In this document: positions 41,661 through 54,205 of the stretch, piece after piece
Numbering within the stretch: the first letter of the stretch is position 1
Layout of the letters: every line of letters begins with the position of its first letter
Source: Pyronema omphalodes
Taxonomy: Eukaryota; Ascomycota; Pezizomycetes; Pezizales; Pyronemataceae
DNA length: 64,000 nt
Direction: 5' to 3'
Assembly: GCA_024516155.1 (NCBI GenBank)
Contig: JAJJXM010000001.1
Location: forward strand, 1,426,001 to 1,490,000
Translations under genes and position numbers: made by a program
The notes under the pieces: model-generated
Databases searched by the model: none
What the model saw: only the letters and a program-made list of their open reading frames with translations
What the model was told of the DNA's origin: nothing

Positions 41661-42820
41661 ATGACAGCCGTCGCATCGCCCGCCGCTGCCCCTGTTGCTG
41701 CTCCTACAGCCCGACCATGGGAGGCAAACCATAACGTCCAGGTCATATGTCCAGACTGTCGGGAGACTCCCGCAAACCTGGTAGAAGAATTCAGCAGTGG
41801 AGACATGGTCTGTGGATCCTGTGGACTTGTCTTGGGAGACCGAATCGTGGATACGAGATCCGAATGGAGAACCTTCTCCAACGACGACCAAGGAAACGAC
41901 GACCCCTCCCGTGTTGGAGACGGAGCCAACCCATTCCTTAACGGCTCCCAACTTGAGACCTCAATCTCTTACACCCCAGGTGGTGCTGGACGCGATCTTC
42001 ACCGAGCCCAGTCAAAGGCCACCGCACAGAAGAACAATAACAAGACTTTGTTGGCTGCCTATAAGGAGATTGGAGCCTTCTGCGATTCCATGGGACTCTT
42101 GAAAAACGTTTCCGACTCAGCAAAGCAGCTCTTCAAGCGTGTCGACGACGGTAAATCTTTGAAAGGAAAGCCTCAGGAAGCCATCGTCGCCGGTTGTATC
42201 TTCATCGCCTGTCGTCAAGAGAGAGTCCCCCGTACCTTCCGAGAAATCTTCGCTCTCACCAAAGTCCCGAAGAAGGAAATCGGACGAGTTTTCAAGCAGC
42301 TCGAAAAAATCTTCCACGAGCAGCAACGCAGCGAAGAAGCCGAGCTTATCGCGAAGGGTGGAGATCCTTCCATCGTCCAGTCTGCAAGCAATCTCAACAG
42401 CAGTTACAAGACTACTAGCAGCACAAAGGCTCATGATCTTATGATCCGTTACTGCAACAACTTGCATTTGTCCCAGCAGTGTACCTCGATTGCACAACAG
42501 CTTTCCAACAAGGCCGCAAATCTTGGAACTCTTGCTGGTCGTTCCCCTATCTCTTCTGCGGCCGCCTGTATCTACTTGGTCTCTCATTTATTGAAGCAGC
42601 CAAAGTCTGCTAAGGAGATCTCATCGGTGGCTGGTGTTAGCGATGGTAGCTGCTCCCTCTTCCCTGGCTGATGCTCAGAGAAGTGAATATCAAGCTCACA
42701 AATTAATTAGGAACTATCCGCAATGCTTACAAGCACCTCTACAACGACCGCGAAAAGCTTATCGACAAGGCTTGGTACGAGAATGGAAAGGGAGACCTTT
42801 CCGCACTTCCTCAGTCATAA
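41661..42820 (+). CDS. SUA7: Transcription initiation factor TFIIB
   Basis: Exons 41661-42645 and 42711-42820, 1,095 bases, 364 residues. The intron (65 nt) has a GTAGCT donor and an AATTAG acceptor. Splicing restores VSDGTIRNAYKHLYNDREKL, the conserved end of the second cyclin fold. TFIIB bridges TBP-bound promoter DNA and RNA polymerase II in the nucleus. The N-terminal zinc ribbon has ICPDC (about C30, C33) and VCGSCG (about C50, C53). A B-finger region follows (SEWRTFSNDD). Two cyclin-like repeats lie at about 125-205 and 235-340 (IFIACRQERVPRTFREI; AACIYLVSHL). The ATG after TCTATCCATACACAATC is chosen because the residues before it in the same frame are not conserved in character. Confidence 0.96.
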
Positions 42821-44311
42821 AAGCCTGGGTCTTGAGGTCGCAGACTCCTTCCGGAGCGTGGTAGAAGCCTGGCCGAAGCCTGGTCGAAGCATGGCCGCAG
42901 CCGGGTCGAAGCCTGGTCGAAGCCTGGTCGAAGCATATTCGAGGCACCCTATCCAAAGAAACCACACCATTGTTTTTGTTTACCCCGTTAATCCAGCTCT
43001 TTTTTGTTGAGCTTTTCTTTTTTCTGTACTTATTTTATCTCTCTTCTTGTTACTGTTACAAAAATTGTTCTTAGTATATCCATTACTCATCAATCATCAT
43101 TTCTCACTCATCTTTTTGTCTTTCTGTTTTTTTTTTTTTTTTTTGTTTTTGCTTTTGCTTTTGCTTTGTTTTTAGAACGTCCAATAGTCCTTGATCTTAT
43201 CTTATATCTACCATGACGAGGCGTGTGGCTTTTGTTTTGATTTTGGTTTTGTTTACTTGTTGTGTTTCGTTGTTTACTTGTTTTTACTTGTGCTTGTTTT
43301 GTTTTATTTCTTTGTTTGATTCTGTGATTCTGTAATTGTTTGTTCACTATTACTACTACTACTGTATGGAGCTTCGGTGTTCTGCTTTATTTGTTTTCTT
43401 GTCTACTGTTTTCTTGTTATGCTTTTATCTTGTTTTCTTTTATCTCTTATTTCTGTCTGCTTTTCTTTCTTTCTTTCTTTTTTCTTCTTTCTTTTCTTTC
43501 TTTTCCAGCTGATGATGAGTTTCGTAATGGGGAGGGGGGGAAGGGGAGAGGCCAGCGAAATTAGTTGATGGTGGTTAACTTGGTGGTAGACTACTACATA
43601 GAAGAGAAGAGAAGAAACGATAAGAATAAAACATACATAAAATAAATAAAATAAAGAATTTTACTTTTTCGTGGGGCGGTTGTGGCGGTTGTGGCGGTGG
43701 GGGATGGGGATGGGGAGAGAGAGATACTGTGTGTGTGTGTGTGTGTGTGTGTTTGTAAAACAGTATGCATGTACTATCCGTTCTTCATCATTAAGTTTGA
43801 ATCAATTCAGCTGCAATAAGTTTTGTTATTAAAAAAAAACAAAAGAGAAATTGGAAGACGTTTTTTTTTTTTTTTTTTTTTTTTTTTGGGGGGGGGGGGG
43901 GGTTGGGCATGCAAGTTACAAATGTATCTCTCTCTCAATAAATAATAAACCTCTTTTTTCCTCATAATAATTCTCACACGCTCTATGTAATGAAGTACCT
44001 AGAGTTTCCACGCAAAGCCAAACGTATCGTTATCAGTTACCGTGATTCAAGCAACAGGGCCAAGGAAAGGGTATATGTAGGATTCTCTTTCCCGAACACG
44101 CGCAAGGTATACACCATATTTCAGGACGCCTAGGTTTACGCAAAAGAATTATCCAGAACCCCTCAAATAAAACAACAAGAAACTCCAGCGACAGAGAAAA
44201 AAAAAAGGCAGCACTAGCGTAGGCTGCGTAGGTTGCGTTGCCTAGCCTAGCCTAGCCTAGCACAAGCAAAAAAAACCCCCCCCCCCCCCCCCCCAAAAAA
44301 AAAAAGAATAG
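42821..44311. other. Intergenic low-complexity DNA left of the tRNA
   Basis: Holds an ~11-bp GTCGAAGCCTG array at about 42863-42935, T-rich 3' flank of TFIIB, TTTGCTTTTGC repeats near 43145, TTTCTTTC near 43465-43500, and a GT dinucleotide run at 43730-43752. A T27 tract runs directly into G15 (43861-43902). CCTAG repeats lie at 44240-44262 and a C19 tract is followed by A11 (44276-44305). No gene supported. Confidence 0.7.
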
Positions 44312-44411
44312 TGACGGAAGTGGGACTTGAACCCACGCTCAGTTTCCCGAACCAGGAATCGATATTAAGGTAACCTTAACCTGGCGCCATAACCAACTCG
44401 GCCATCCCGCC
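44312..44411 (-). tRNA. tRNA-Leu (anticodon AAG) with 16-nt intron
   Basis: On the minus strand: a seven-base acceptor GGCGGGA pairing with TTCCGTC (two G-U pairs) and discriminator A at 44312. The D stem is GCC/GGC with the GAGTTGGTTAT loop. The anticodon stem is CCAGG/CCTGG, the T arm GTGGG-TTCAAGT-CCCAC. A long class II variable arm (TCGGGAAACTGAG) fits leucine. The anticodon loop reads TTAAGG, giving anticodon AAG, then a 16-base insertion before the last loop base. This is the usual position (37/38) for a nuclear tRNA intron. An uninterrupted T11 tract about six bases downstream on the minus strand fits a Pol III terminator. Confidence 0.93.
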
Positions 44412-47400
44412 TATTTATGCTTCGTTTTGGGTTTAACATATCAGAGATAATACTAACGCAATATATCTGTGCAATGACATTCAAGGTATTGGTATTAGGT
44501 TTGATAAAGGAGGTTAAACTATGCGTGTGTATATATATGTATGTGAAGCTTATAGTTGGAATGGTCACGTCAAGGATTGGTATAGATATTTGCTTTACTC
44601 TTTTTTTTTTTAACAAAGGTAATGTTTGAGAAGAGGTTTAAAAGGCGCTGCGGTTATGGTATTAAGGTACTGCGCAGCCTGGAGGAACGTTGGATATGGA
44701 GGGTTTTAGGTTACTGCACTGGCGTCACCCCCCACCCCCCACCCTTCACCCCCACCCACCCACACACACACACCGTATTTACGCATATTTTTGGTGAGTT
44801 AACATATAACATACCAGTGGAGAGCAGAGAGTGATATGGTATGATAGACCATCGGGTGTGTATTGGAGTTTGACGGTTTGCAGGGATACATGATGGAGAG
44901 GTTTAAAAGTTAGGACGGTGTAGCGGATATAGGGAAGATTGGGGTGGGGTTACAAGGGAGGAAAGAGAGAAAAAGTAGAAAGGGTAGAAAGAGTTGGAAA
45001 GGTGAAGGAAAAGGAAAAGGGAGGAATAAAAATGGAAAGGGAAGGGGAAATGGAAGGCAAAGGTGATAGTATAAGGAATGTACGGGAATAAAGTCTGGAA
45101 ATAAAACGGGAAACCATGAATCTAGAAAGAATAGAACATACCTTAGAATAATGTCTGCATACCAACTGCTTGTGCTTAGTTTTTCTCAGGAGCTCGTCAT
45201 ATAACATGATGGTAGTTGATTGAAGGATGTTATACTTATTATAGCTTTTGTTTCTTGAGCGGTATTTGTAGGACTCTGATATGTTTTTGAAGGGTTAATA
45301 TCCACGAGGAGGAAGAAGATTGAGATTTGAAAGGATAGGAAAGTCATCATTCAATTACGCAGAGAAAAATCAGAATGTATAGACTATCTCTGGTATTCTT
45401 TGCTACATAGAAAATGCATGGTCTGGTAGGTACCAGAACCAACTGAAATATCAATTTCCATATTCGCTCTACATGGAAATTTAACAACTGCCCACACGTA
45501 TGCCTTTTATTTTGACTCTATATCTAAGCTTCATAGGTATATCCTTCAAAGACAATTGTCCTATGTATATGTTCGAAACGAGGGTCGGGGTTCGTGGATA
45601 TGGGTTTATTATCGGCAAGTTCCCGGTTGCGGTTGAAACAAAGTTACCGCGCCGGGCGAAGCCGAAAGCGCGGGCCGAAGCCGGCTACATCAAAACAACC
45701 CCGTAACGCACCATGGTGTACCATATGCAGTCAAATCTTGAACGACGAGAGAAGCGAATAAGATTTCAAGGACTAGAGGGCATGTGGTTTAGCCCAGAGG
45801 TTTTGGGGATAGATCATGAGCCAGGTTCCGGCGGACGTTTGTTGATCGACTGGCTAGAAAATAACCTTCCCCTTGGTCAGGTGCTGATGTCAAACTTTGG
45901 GTCTTTGTATCAGGTTCCTTCTAGAAACAAAATGTAATTTCTGTCTGCCTAGAGGTTCAAGGACGGGGTTATTCAATGAAATATGCCTATATTCACTGTG
46001 AAAGTCTTTAACGTCACCAAAATTGTCTTTGACGAGTGCTCGTAAGCTGTAACGCCTCAATATAAACCGGCCGTATGTCCATGTAAATAACATCTCCGAT
46101 CATTTCCGAACTTTGTTCCGAAAAGGCAATCCTAAGCTCAGCCTAGCGAACCGGTTAAATTCAGCCAAAAGTTATGTCTGGGCATTTTGCTTTTCAACGG
46201 ATGGCCCGCACTCTGTTCTCCAGACACATACCTTTTGCTATGACCGTAGGATACGGTACATACTCGTCATGGAAAGAGCCAAGAAGTCGTAGGATTAGAG
46301 GCAACCTGGTACTTGTTATGGTATCTTCCTTCCGCCGGCCCAGTTGTGCAGGTCTTAAAACAAACGCAAAAAGCTTCTGCTGGATGCGGGCATAGGGTTG
46401 CGTATCTGCCGGTTCATCAGGCAAGTCCACGGCAACACCAAAAGTCTTGTCCCTTCAGATGTGACGATGGCCCAGTAGGTGATGCGCGCAACTGCACACA
46501 CTATATTCTTGGCTTTCTGGGGGATTCGCAAGGTCGGGATAGAGCCAAGAGCGAGGACGGCATGTGCGGGGTCTATCGGATTTCACTGTTACTTATGCGA
46601 ATTATGAATCAGTTGTTTCTCTTCCCGCGATGGACAGATGGAAAAATGTCTTTGAATTTGACAGATCTCTGAAGCGAATAAATAGCCGTTTTTAGCAGGC
46701 ATTCCGTTGGTTTTATCTAGTGCCGAGTCTATTGCCATGCGGTGATGATCATCAATCGTCACCTCCCTGAACTTTATTGGCCCCGGTGTACTTTATTGGC
46801 CCTGTATACTTTATTTTAGCGTCTGGTAGCTATCGATTGGCACAAACCCATGGCTGATTGACTGGTTTTCTCCGAAAGCGATTATTGATTGATTTGACAA
46901 TAGAGTTGATTGCTCGAGTGGATGAGTGAATGATGACTGATGGCAATTCAGTGTGATGAATAGGTATTCGATACACGACATTCAAATGAATCATGATATC
47001 ACCATGTGCAACTTTAGTTGAATGAAATGATTATTGCCTGCTGCTGATTATCGCCCGTCTCCCAACCCCCGGACCGCCAACTGACTCGACGCTTAACGAG
47101 AACCAGTTCCCTGTCGCGGCTGTTAGGGCTCCGTCATGTCTCCACCTCCCACTAGCTCTTCCCTTCTCCTTCTGCTAGGAACCAACCCTCTACCGCCACT
47201 ACTACTACCACCACCACTACAACCACTACCACCGCCACCACGACCTTCTCCTCCTCCGCCATTACACCCGACAACGATCTCATCAACTCTTCCATTATCG
47301 ATCCATCTGCTGCAGTCCAGACTTCATTGCGCCTTGCCGCCTACCTTTCTACGCCCTTCCATACGCTATCAGTCTCGCTACACAGCTCTTTGAAGCTACG

Positions 47401-47589
47401 AAGCAGTCGCTAGCCGCACCTTTGTTACAATAGAATTCGTTCTACGTCCACACGAAAAACTTTCCCAATAACTTGCAATCCTCCAGCCGCGGCTCACCCT
47501 ACGTTTCCCATCCACTCGAAGCTGAGGCCCAGCATAAGCTCGACACACCGTAGATACCTTGAGAACAACCTTACGGGTCACACCTCACA
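44412..47589. other. Intergenic region with unconvincing ORFs
   Basis: Includes a CACCCCCCACCC/CACA run at 44725-44775, GGAAAGGG-rich sequence at 44950-45060 and a GC-rich patch at 45640-45690 (GCCGGGCGAAGCCG). Frames at 45713-45937 (begins MVYHMQSNLERREKR, contains GGRLLIDWLENNLP) and 46313-46672 have fairly normal composition but no recognisable domain, no matching introns and no shared frame. They may be remnants of a lost gene. From about 47100 the plus strand becomes CT/CCA-rich, as in a 5' leader for the gene at 47590. Confidence 0.45.
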
Positions 47590-49827
47590 ATGTCTCTCGA
47601 AGCTGCCTTAGAGGAGGAGCGCCTTGAGATTCTCAAGCTCCTAGAACGGCCGCAACGCAGATCTCCAGCGCTTTCGGGCGGCTCTATGTCAACTCCAGGA
47701 TCGCCCAGACAAGCATACGCATCTCTTGCCCGCACGACTTCACCCCAAAGACCCGTCAGTTCTTTAATTGATGCAGTGGCAGGTCCTCCGCGCAGGAGTG
47801 CGACGCCGATTAATAGTGGTCGATCGAGTCCGGTAGATTTTGGAAGTCCGTCTAATGGAGGACTTTATCGCACACGCTCGGACAGCAATGGAGGACCCCG
47901 CATACTAGGAAGAAACAGTGTTCCTTCAGCACAACCACATGATGCATACGATTTTTCGATGATTCCTTCTGTATCTGGATCCGGAGTAAAGAAACGAACT
48001 TCTTCGCAGCCTAGCTCCATGCTTGAGGCTGCAATCGGTTTCCCACAGCGCTCAAAATCCCCACTGGGACAGCATGCGTACCACCACCAGAACCCTCATT
48101 CCAGAACATCATCCCCTCATACTCTACGAACTAGAATGGCTTCCCCTGCTCCCTCAGAAACCCACAGAATCAGAACAGAATCAGGATCTGTGATTGATTT
48201 AGACTATGCTTATGCAAAGCTCAACGACCAAGCGCTAGCAGCATCTGGAGGTGCCTTGGCAAAGTTACCGGAGCGAAGGCCTCTGACAGATAAACAGGGT
48301 GACTCTGTGAGAGCTGGAACCGGGGAGAGCTTGACACAGGACGGAGGAGTACGGCTGCAAAAGGATATTGAAGAGAGTGCACTGGTGGATTCTTCAGATC
48401 CTGATACATCGGACGAGGACAACTCATACAGCGATGAAGAAGAGGATAGAGGTAGGCCCGGTTCTAGGGGACGGGTCACCAGTTCTTTAGTCGACATCGC
48501 CGGAGAGGCACCTAGCAGGGGAAATAGTAGCGAAAGAGAAGCAGTTGGAGTTGACACTGGCGGCGAAAAGAAAAAGAAAAAGAGCAAGAAAAGTTCTAAG
48601 GGAACTGCTGCTGCTCCCAAGAAGAAGATTTCCAGTTTGCTCGCTGCGGCAGAGGAAGAACGTAGGTTACCAAGAGTCCAACAAACAGTTTTGTAACTAA
48701 CGCTTCTTAGGCAAACAAGTATCATCATCATCGTCGTCGTCCAAATACTCAGTTCGGTCTTTACTACCACAGATATCAGTCACCTCAACTAACCAGGCTG
48801 GGGCCTCGTCTCCCACCATGCTCCGCCGATCCGGTGTACACCCCAGTACCAACTTTGATCTCCCCTCTCAAACCAATACCCCCAACACCTCGGACCAAGA
48901 AGCAGATGATCTTGACATTCGCCGGGCGCAACGAATGGAGACCGCCATCTCACCTATTTTATCTTCTCCCGAGAGCCATCGTGTAGTACGAACTATCTTA
49001 CGTGGAGACTATGAGACAGTTCTGAAGCAGAGCCGACGTACCAGAAAGTACCTGGTGGCAACAGATCTTTCATCCGAGGCGCAATATGCCATGGAGTGGA
49101 CCATTGGAACTGTACTCCGAGATGGAGATACACTACTTGCCATATGTGCGGTCGATCATGACACCATTGAAGATGGTTCTAAACCGGTTTCGGAAAGCTC
49201 GATAGGCGAGGCGATTTCGGAGGTTACCGACCAGTCTCAGGCTGCGGTAAATGGAATCTTGGGTGCAACCGGTATACCGCCACATGTCAACGCACCTGGC
49301 ACTAGCAGTCCCCTCAAGGAAGCACTTCCGGAGCGGAGCAGGGAACGGACTAAGGCGGAGAGAGAGAGATATGTTGCAGCTGAGGCTATAACAACTTTGA
49401 TTACAAAATTGCTTAAGAAGACGAGGCTTCAGGTTAAGGTGATTGTGGAGGTTATTCACTGCAAGAGTCCAAAGCATCTGTTGACTGAAATTGTATGAAT
49501 TACCCTTGTTTGGCAAGATGAACTTACTGACAAACATTTAGATCGATCTTATTGAGCCTACTCTAGTTGTCCTGGGATCTCGAGGAAGAAGTGCTTTGAA
49601 GGGGTAAGTAGATGTATGAAATATTGCAAGCAAGCAGCGGGCTAACATCACATAGTGTTCTCCTCGGAAGTTTTTCCAACTACTTAGTAGCCAAGAGCTC
49701 CGTCCCAGTGATGGTGGCACGAAAGAAGTTGAAACACACCAAAAAATACTCGCAGACCAATATTAGGTTATCAAACAACCTTACGAGCAATACCCAACGA
49801 ATTTTGGCCAATGCGAAGGTTGACTAG
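47590..49827 (+). CDS. Universal stress protein (USP)-domain protein
   Basis: Exons 47590-48661, 48711-49492, 49542-49603 and 49656-49827 give 2,088 bases and 695 residues, all phases consistent. Introns are 49, 49 and 52 nt with GTAGGT, GTATGA and GTAAGT donors and CTAAC or ACTGAC-like branches. Residues 1-~460 are Ser/Pro/Arg-rich, disordered, with acidic and Lys-rich (KKKKKSKKSSKG) patches. The C-terminal third is a USP domain: RKYLVATDLSSEAQYAMEW at about 469, a long insertion, then VKVIVEVIHCKSPKHLLTEI, and the nucleotide-binding loop pattern GSRGRSALKG followed by VLLGSFSNYL. The G-X2-G-X9-G-S/T pattern that marks ATP-binding USPs is present. Role presumably in stress or nutrient signalling; not more specific. 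Confidence 0.9.
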
Positions 49828-51508
49828 GAACCTCCCGGAACAAAGCCAAAGAAGTCGATTTGGAGATCTCGAAAGTAGTACGTTTTATAGTGGATGGGGG
49901 TGGGGCGGAGTTCCTCTTATGCACTTGACTTGACTTTGTGATGATGATGGTGATGTAATAGAGGCAACAACGATGTTACGGAGTTTACTTTAGAGCTTAC
50001 AGTATTGGCTGCTAGGGCTCGCAATAGTTTTACTGTGGCAGTCCAACGATTACCCCCCTCTTCAATGGTTTATTGTCTTCGTTTTTTCTTTCTGTTATTA
50101 TTCTCACTCTTGGGTTGGCGATGGCGTAGGATTTTTTTCACTATGCTAAAATGGGGATCTGTTTTTCTCTCGTAACGGTTATCATTGGTTTGTTGTTTGA
50201 GTTGGAATTTGAGCGTATCTATGTTCGAATAAACGGTAGCTGCTAAGAACTCTTTCCTTCCCTGAATCGAAGCGAATGATGTGTACTTCGTACATGCTTC
50301 TGCGATCCAGTCTTCTTAAAAACACTCTAATAATGGCAATATGTACTTAATCACTCTTAAATTTAATTTGACGATCTTCAGCGCTTAGGGCTGAGTCCTA
50401 GGGCTGACTAGCCGTTATTTCAGCTGTCTGCGGGGTCCTGCGCCGTGGTCAGACAGTGTATGATCTTCCCGACTTCCGAGATGCTACAGAAGCGAGGTGT
50501 CAGAAGTCTCCTCCACATCAGTCTTCAGAAGGCTTTCTCCACATGAACGTCCATCTATTTCTTTCTGTGGCTGCAGCTAAGCTTTGCTATCTAAGCGCGA
50601 AGTTATGCACATATTTGATGCCAAGGATTACTCACCTGGTAATGAGATTTCCTTGTGGACGAGTATTTACGGTAACAGAGAAGGACTTCAGCGGCTGTCG
50701 TGCTGTGTCAATACTCACCATTTTGTCACACTCAATTTTCAAGTCTGGTTTATGCTATAATTATCCACTTTTTTTTTTCCACATTTCTCATAATTAATAA
50801 AGCCTTATATTACAAAATGATTGAATACATTCACTTTTTTCGAGGGGTGAAGGGGAGGGTATTATCAAAGTTAACGAAGCTCGAGAAGTCGGTAGCTCTA
50901 GATGCCATACAGGCGAGCACTGCGGCAGTAACAAATTGTATGGGCCAAACTTCTACGAAACAAAACAATGTTGTCATTCTGACAAAAAACAATCCAGAGC
51001 CATAGGCGCAAATAGATGGGATAGGCGATGCTCCCGAACAGACTGCTTCCAATCAGATTGATGCTGGTTTGATAAGATATTCTCAGGCTGTATGTACCCC
51101 ACCGAATCCCTACCCATGTTCCAGACATGCACTATCGGTTAGCGCAGTGCGGCTCTGCTTCCGGCGTTACTGTTCTGTTCGGCAGGTCCGAGCTCCCCCG
51201 TCTACTCTGTGTCCCGTCGACCCTCTTTCTGTGCGGTTAGGTGTTGTCATTGTTCTTGCCTTTTCGCGTGTTCTTGCCTCCCGCATCCTACTCTACATTA
51301 CATCACAACTACCTTCCGGCCATCGGCCCCCTCGCCCTTCCTGATATTGCTAAATACTTCTATCCAACCTATCACTGCTACTCTTCATATTATTGACATG
51401 CTGTCACGGTTGTAACGCGCATGAACCTTTAAGCTCACCGATTTACAGTCCGCAGTCGGCCCCTTCCAGCAAACGTTTCCCAGCCCAGAATTCAGCGGAC
51501 AATACATC
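49828..51508. other. Intergenic region between USP and ING genes
   Basis: The left part is a T-rich 3' flank. The middle (50450-51070) has short ORFs on both strands without domain character. The right part (from about 51180) is CT-rich leader sequence for the ING gene. No RNA gene or repeat of note. Confidence 0.55.
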
Positions 51509-54205
51509 ATGTCCGCTTCTAAGGCACCCGCCGTTCCTCCTACTGCTCCAGTAGTAGCAGGCCCATCCTCTGCTCGAAAACAGCCCATGCGCCAGACGCG
51601 AACTGCGCGTAAACCCTCTACGTCGAAGCCTACACCGAACGGCGTCGAGTCTTTCGCTATTCCTTCGGCGCCCGATAAGTTCTATTCGTGTCTGCACGCT
51701 TTCACGGACGCTATTGACGCTCTTCCCTCCGAGATCATCCGCCATTTTACGTTGCTACGAGAAGTTGACGCGAAGGCTTGTCTACCGGAGTACCACTTGA
51801 GAACTCTTATCGATACCTTGGATCGTTTGCCCGCCCCAGCAGATCCCTATGAGTTCGACGCTGCTCTGGAGGCCTTGAAGCAGCTAGATGAGCTACGAAG
51901 ACGCCGCGATAATGACCCTACCTTCCAGCACAATGCGGAACAGGTTGAATTGCTTGCGGAGCTAGAAAAGATTGAAGCAGCCGAGGCATTATTGGGTCCT
52001 AACTGCCGAACAATTCTTGGACAGCCTGAAACCAGAAGAGCAAAGTGTCACCAGATTCGTGGACAAATCCAAGACATTCTAGGTACGCAAGAAGAAAAGG
52101 TCCACGTTATTGGTACAGCTGTGGAAGCTCTCAACAAGCAAATGTCAAGGGTGGATCACGCATTTGCTTACACCGAGACCGAAATACCACAAATCTATCG
52201 GCTTGGAAATCCTAATCACTGGGCATACATGGAGCCTATGAAGAAGGGAACTGCGGCTCAAATCGCAAGAGAAAAACAGCGTGAGCAGCGGGAGCAGGAA
52301 GAAAGACTTCACCAACTGGCGATGGAGAGTAATGTTCGTGGTGGTGGGAGGAATAACAATTCCAAGAACTCTCACCATCATTATGCACATCACCAGCAAC
52401 AAGAGGAGCATGAGCCGGCTAAGAAGAGGGTTAGGAAGACCGGCGATAATGAAACCCTTAGCAGCACCAAGAGAATCGTCGACCAACAAGCCGGTGCTCA
52501 ACAACAGCAGGCAAAGAAGAGAAAGACAGCAACAACAAAGGAAGATAAGGAGAAGGCCGCTGCCGCCGCCGCTGCCGCAAAGGGTACTGCAAGTCCCAGG
52601 GCTTCTACGCCAGTGCCAAAGAAGGCCAAGACTGCGGGGCAGAGGGCACCAAGAAGGTAATCACCAGTCCTTGCGGCATTTTTTGGTTTATTTTTTTGGT
52701 ACATATTGCGGGTTGATTTTGGTTTTTGATTTTTTTTTTTTTTCATTTTTGCTTACCTCTCATTCGCATCTTATTTATTTCCCCATACGTTCGGAGTTAT
52801 GTGTCATAGGTTTCCAGGAGTTTGGCTGGCTGGCTGGTCTATTTTTTCTTGACTATTTACTACCTCTATATTCTTAATTGGGTGGGCGCCGCTACGTCTG
52901 TATAATTTCTGTTTCTTATGTAACACCGAGGCGATATGGTCTCGGTAGGTGGTTGATATGTTTTCCTTGCCTTTTTTTTCTGATTTTTTGGTTTAATTTT
53001 CTTTTGAGCTTGTTGAGCATGGAGCAGGTCATGAGCATGAGAATCTGTGTTTTCCTATGCATTCAAATAGCGGACGGGGGATATAGGTGGGGTTTACACA
53101 TATTACATCCATCCATCATCCTACACACTGCTCTGGCAGTCCGTCCCCTATTGCTTTTTGCTCTCGTTGGTGCACATCGCATTTTTGATACTACAACGGT
53201 TTCCTTTTGTTTATTGTTTGCAGTTATTTTTACCCGCACTGTTTTATTAGATTTTGGCCCCCACTTTAAGTAAAAGACGCTAATAATACCCGTAGTAGAA
53301 CCGCTCAAACTCCCACTGCATCCGCCACCAACTCTCCATTGCTTGGGCAGTCAAATCTTGCCGTACCTCATATTCAGCCTTTCGCCGCTGCGGCAAATGC
53401 GTCGCCGCTTAATAATAATACATCTTTTACCGCCCCATCCACAACATCGGCTCCCCAAGCGTCACCTCTACCAGCAGCCACCGCACCTGCACCAACCAAA
53501 TCACATAAAAAAGATGCTGCTAAACAACAACAGCAGCAACCTCCTGCGGAACCAGAAGATATTGAGATGCTTCCCGCTCCAGTTCAAGAGCCCTTGCCAC
53601 CTCCACCCCCTAAGGTCTCACACAAGAAGAAGCAGCGCGCACCGACCCCTGCTCCCGAAACTGGCGCCGAAGAACATGTACCAAAGAAGGTTACACCTAC
53701 TGTTCCATCGAAACGCGAAAAAGAAAAGGATGATCATCACACCCAGACTACCAATACAAAGACGAAGAATAGCAATTCCAATAGCGATCACAAATCTAAT
53801 GCTGCTTCTTCAACTACCCCGGGCGCTAACAGGAATCGCAAGCGTGCAGATTCAACTGCCACCGCTGCATCTGTTTCTGCCGCCGTAGCCGCAGTTGAGC
53901 CGGCAAAGAAAAAGAGCCACAAGGCGAAGTCTCAACAAAAACCGCCTATTGGCCTTGGTATCTCAACTGCAAAGAAAGATACCAAAGAGCCAGAAGAGAG
54001 TGGAGAGGAGGATGAAGGCGAGGAAACCTATTGTTACTGTGATCAGATTAGTTATGGAGAGATGGTCGCTTGCGATGGAGAAGACTGTGAACGGGAATGG
54101 TTCCATCTGGAATGCGCTGGTTTGACCATGGCACCAAAAGGAAAAGTCAAATGGTATTGCCGTGATTGCGAGTTGGTCAGGGCAAGGGGTAGAAGCCGGG
54201 CATAG
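51509..54205 (+). CDS. ING-family PHD-finger protein (histone acetyltransferase/deacetylase subunit)
   Basis: Exons 51509-52656 and 53296-54205, joined in phase (AG|T), give 2,058 bases and 685 residues. Residues ~45-225 fit the ING N-terminal helical domain (IDALPSEIIRHFTLLREVDAKA). The middle is long, Lys/Ala/Gln-rich and disordered. A C-terminal C4HC3 PHD finger lies at about 627-675: CYCDQISYGEMVACDG, EREWFHLECAGLT, KWYCRDC. ING proteins anchor NuA4, NuA3 or Rpd3-type complexes to H3K4me3 through the PHD finger. Yng2 or Pho23 would be the yeast counterparts, and I cannot choose. The 639-nt intron is long for this genome. Its donor sits in AGG TAA, so an unspliced transcript stops at the junction and lacks the PHD finger. 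Confidence 0.9.

Noticed and set aside
52878..53273. 131-residue ORF inside the long ING intron
   Set aside because: Hydrophobic, T-rich composition without domain signal; the flanking exons join in phase to make a coherent ING plus PHD protein.
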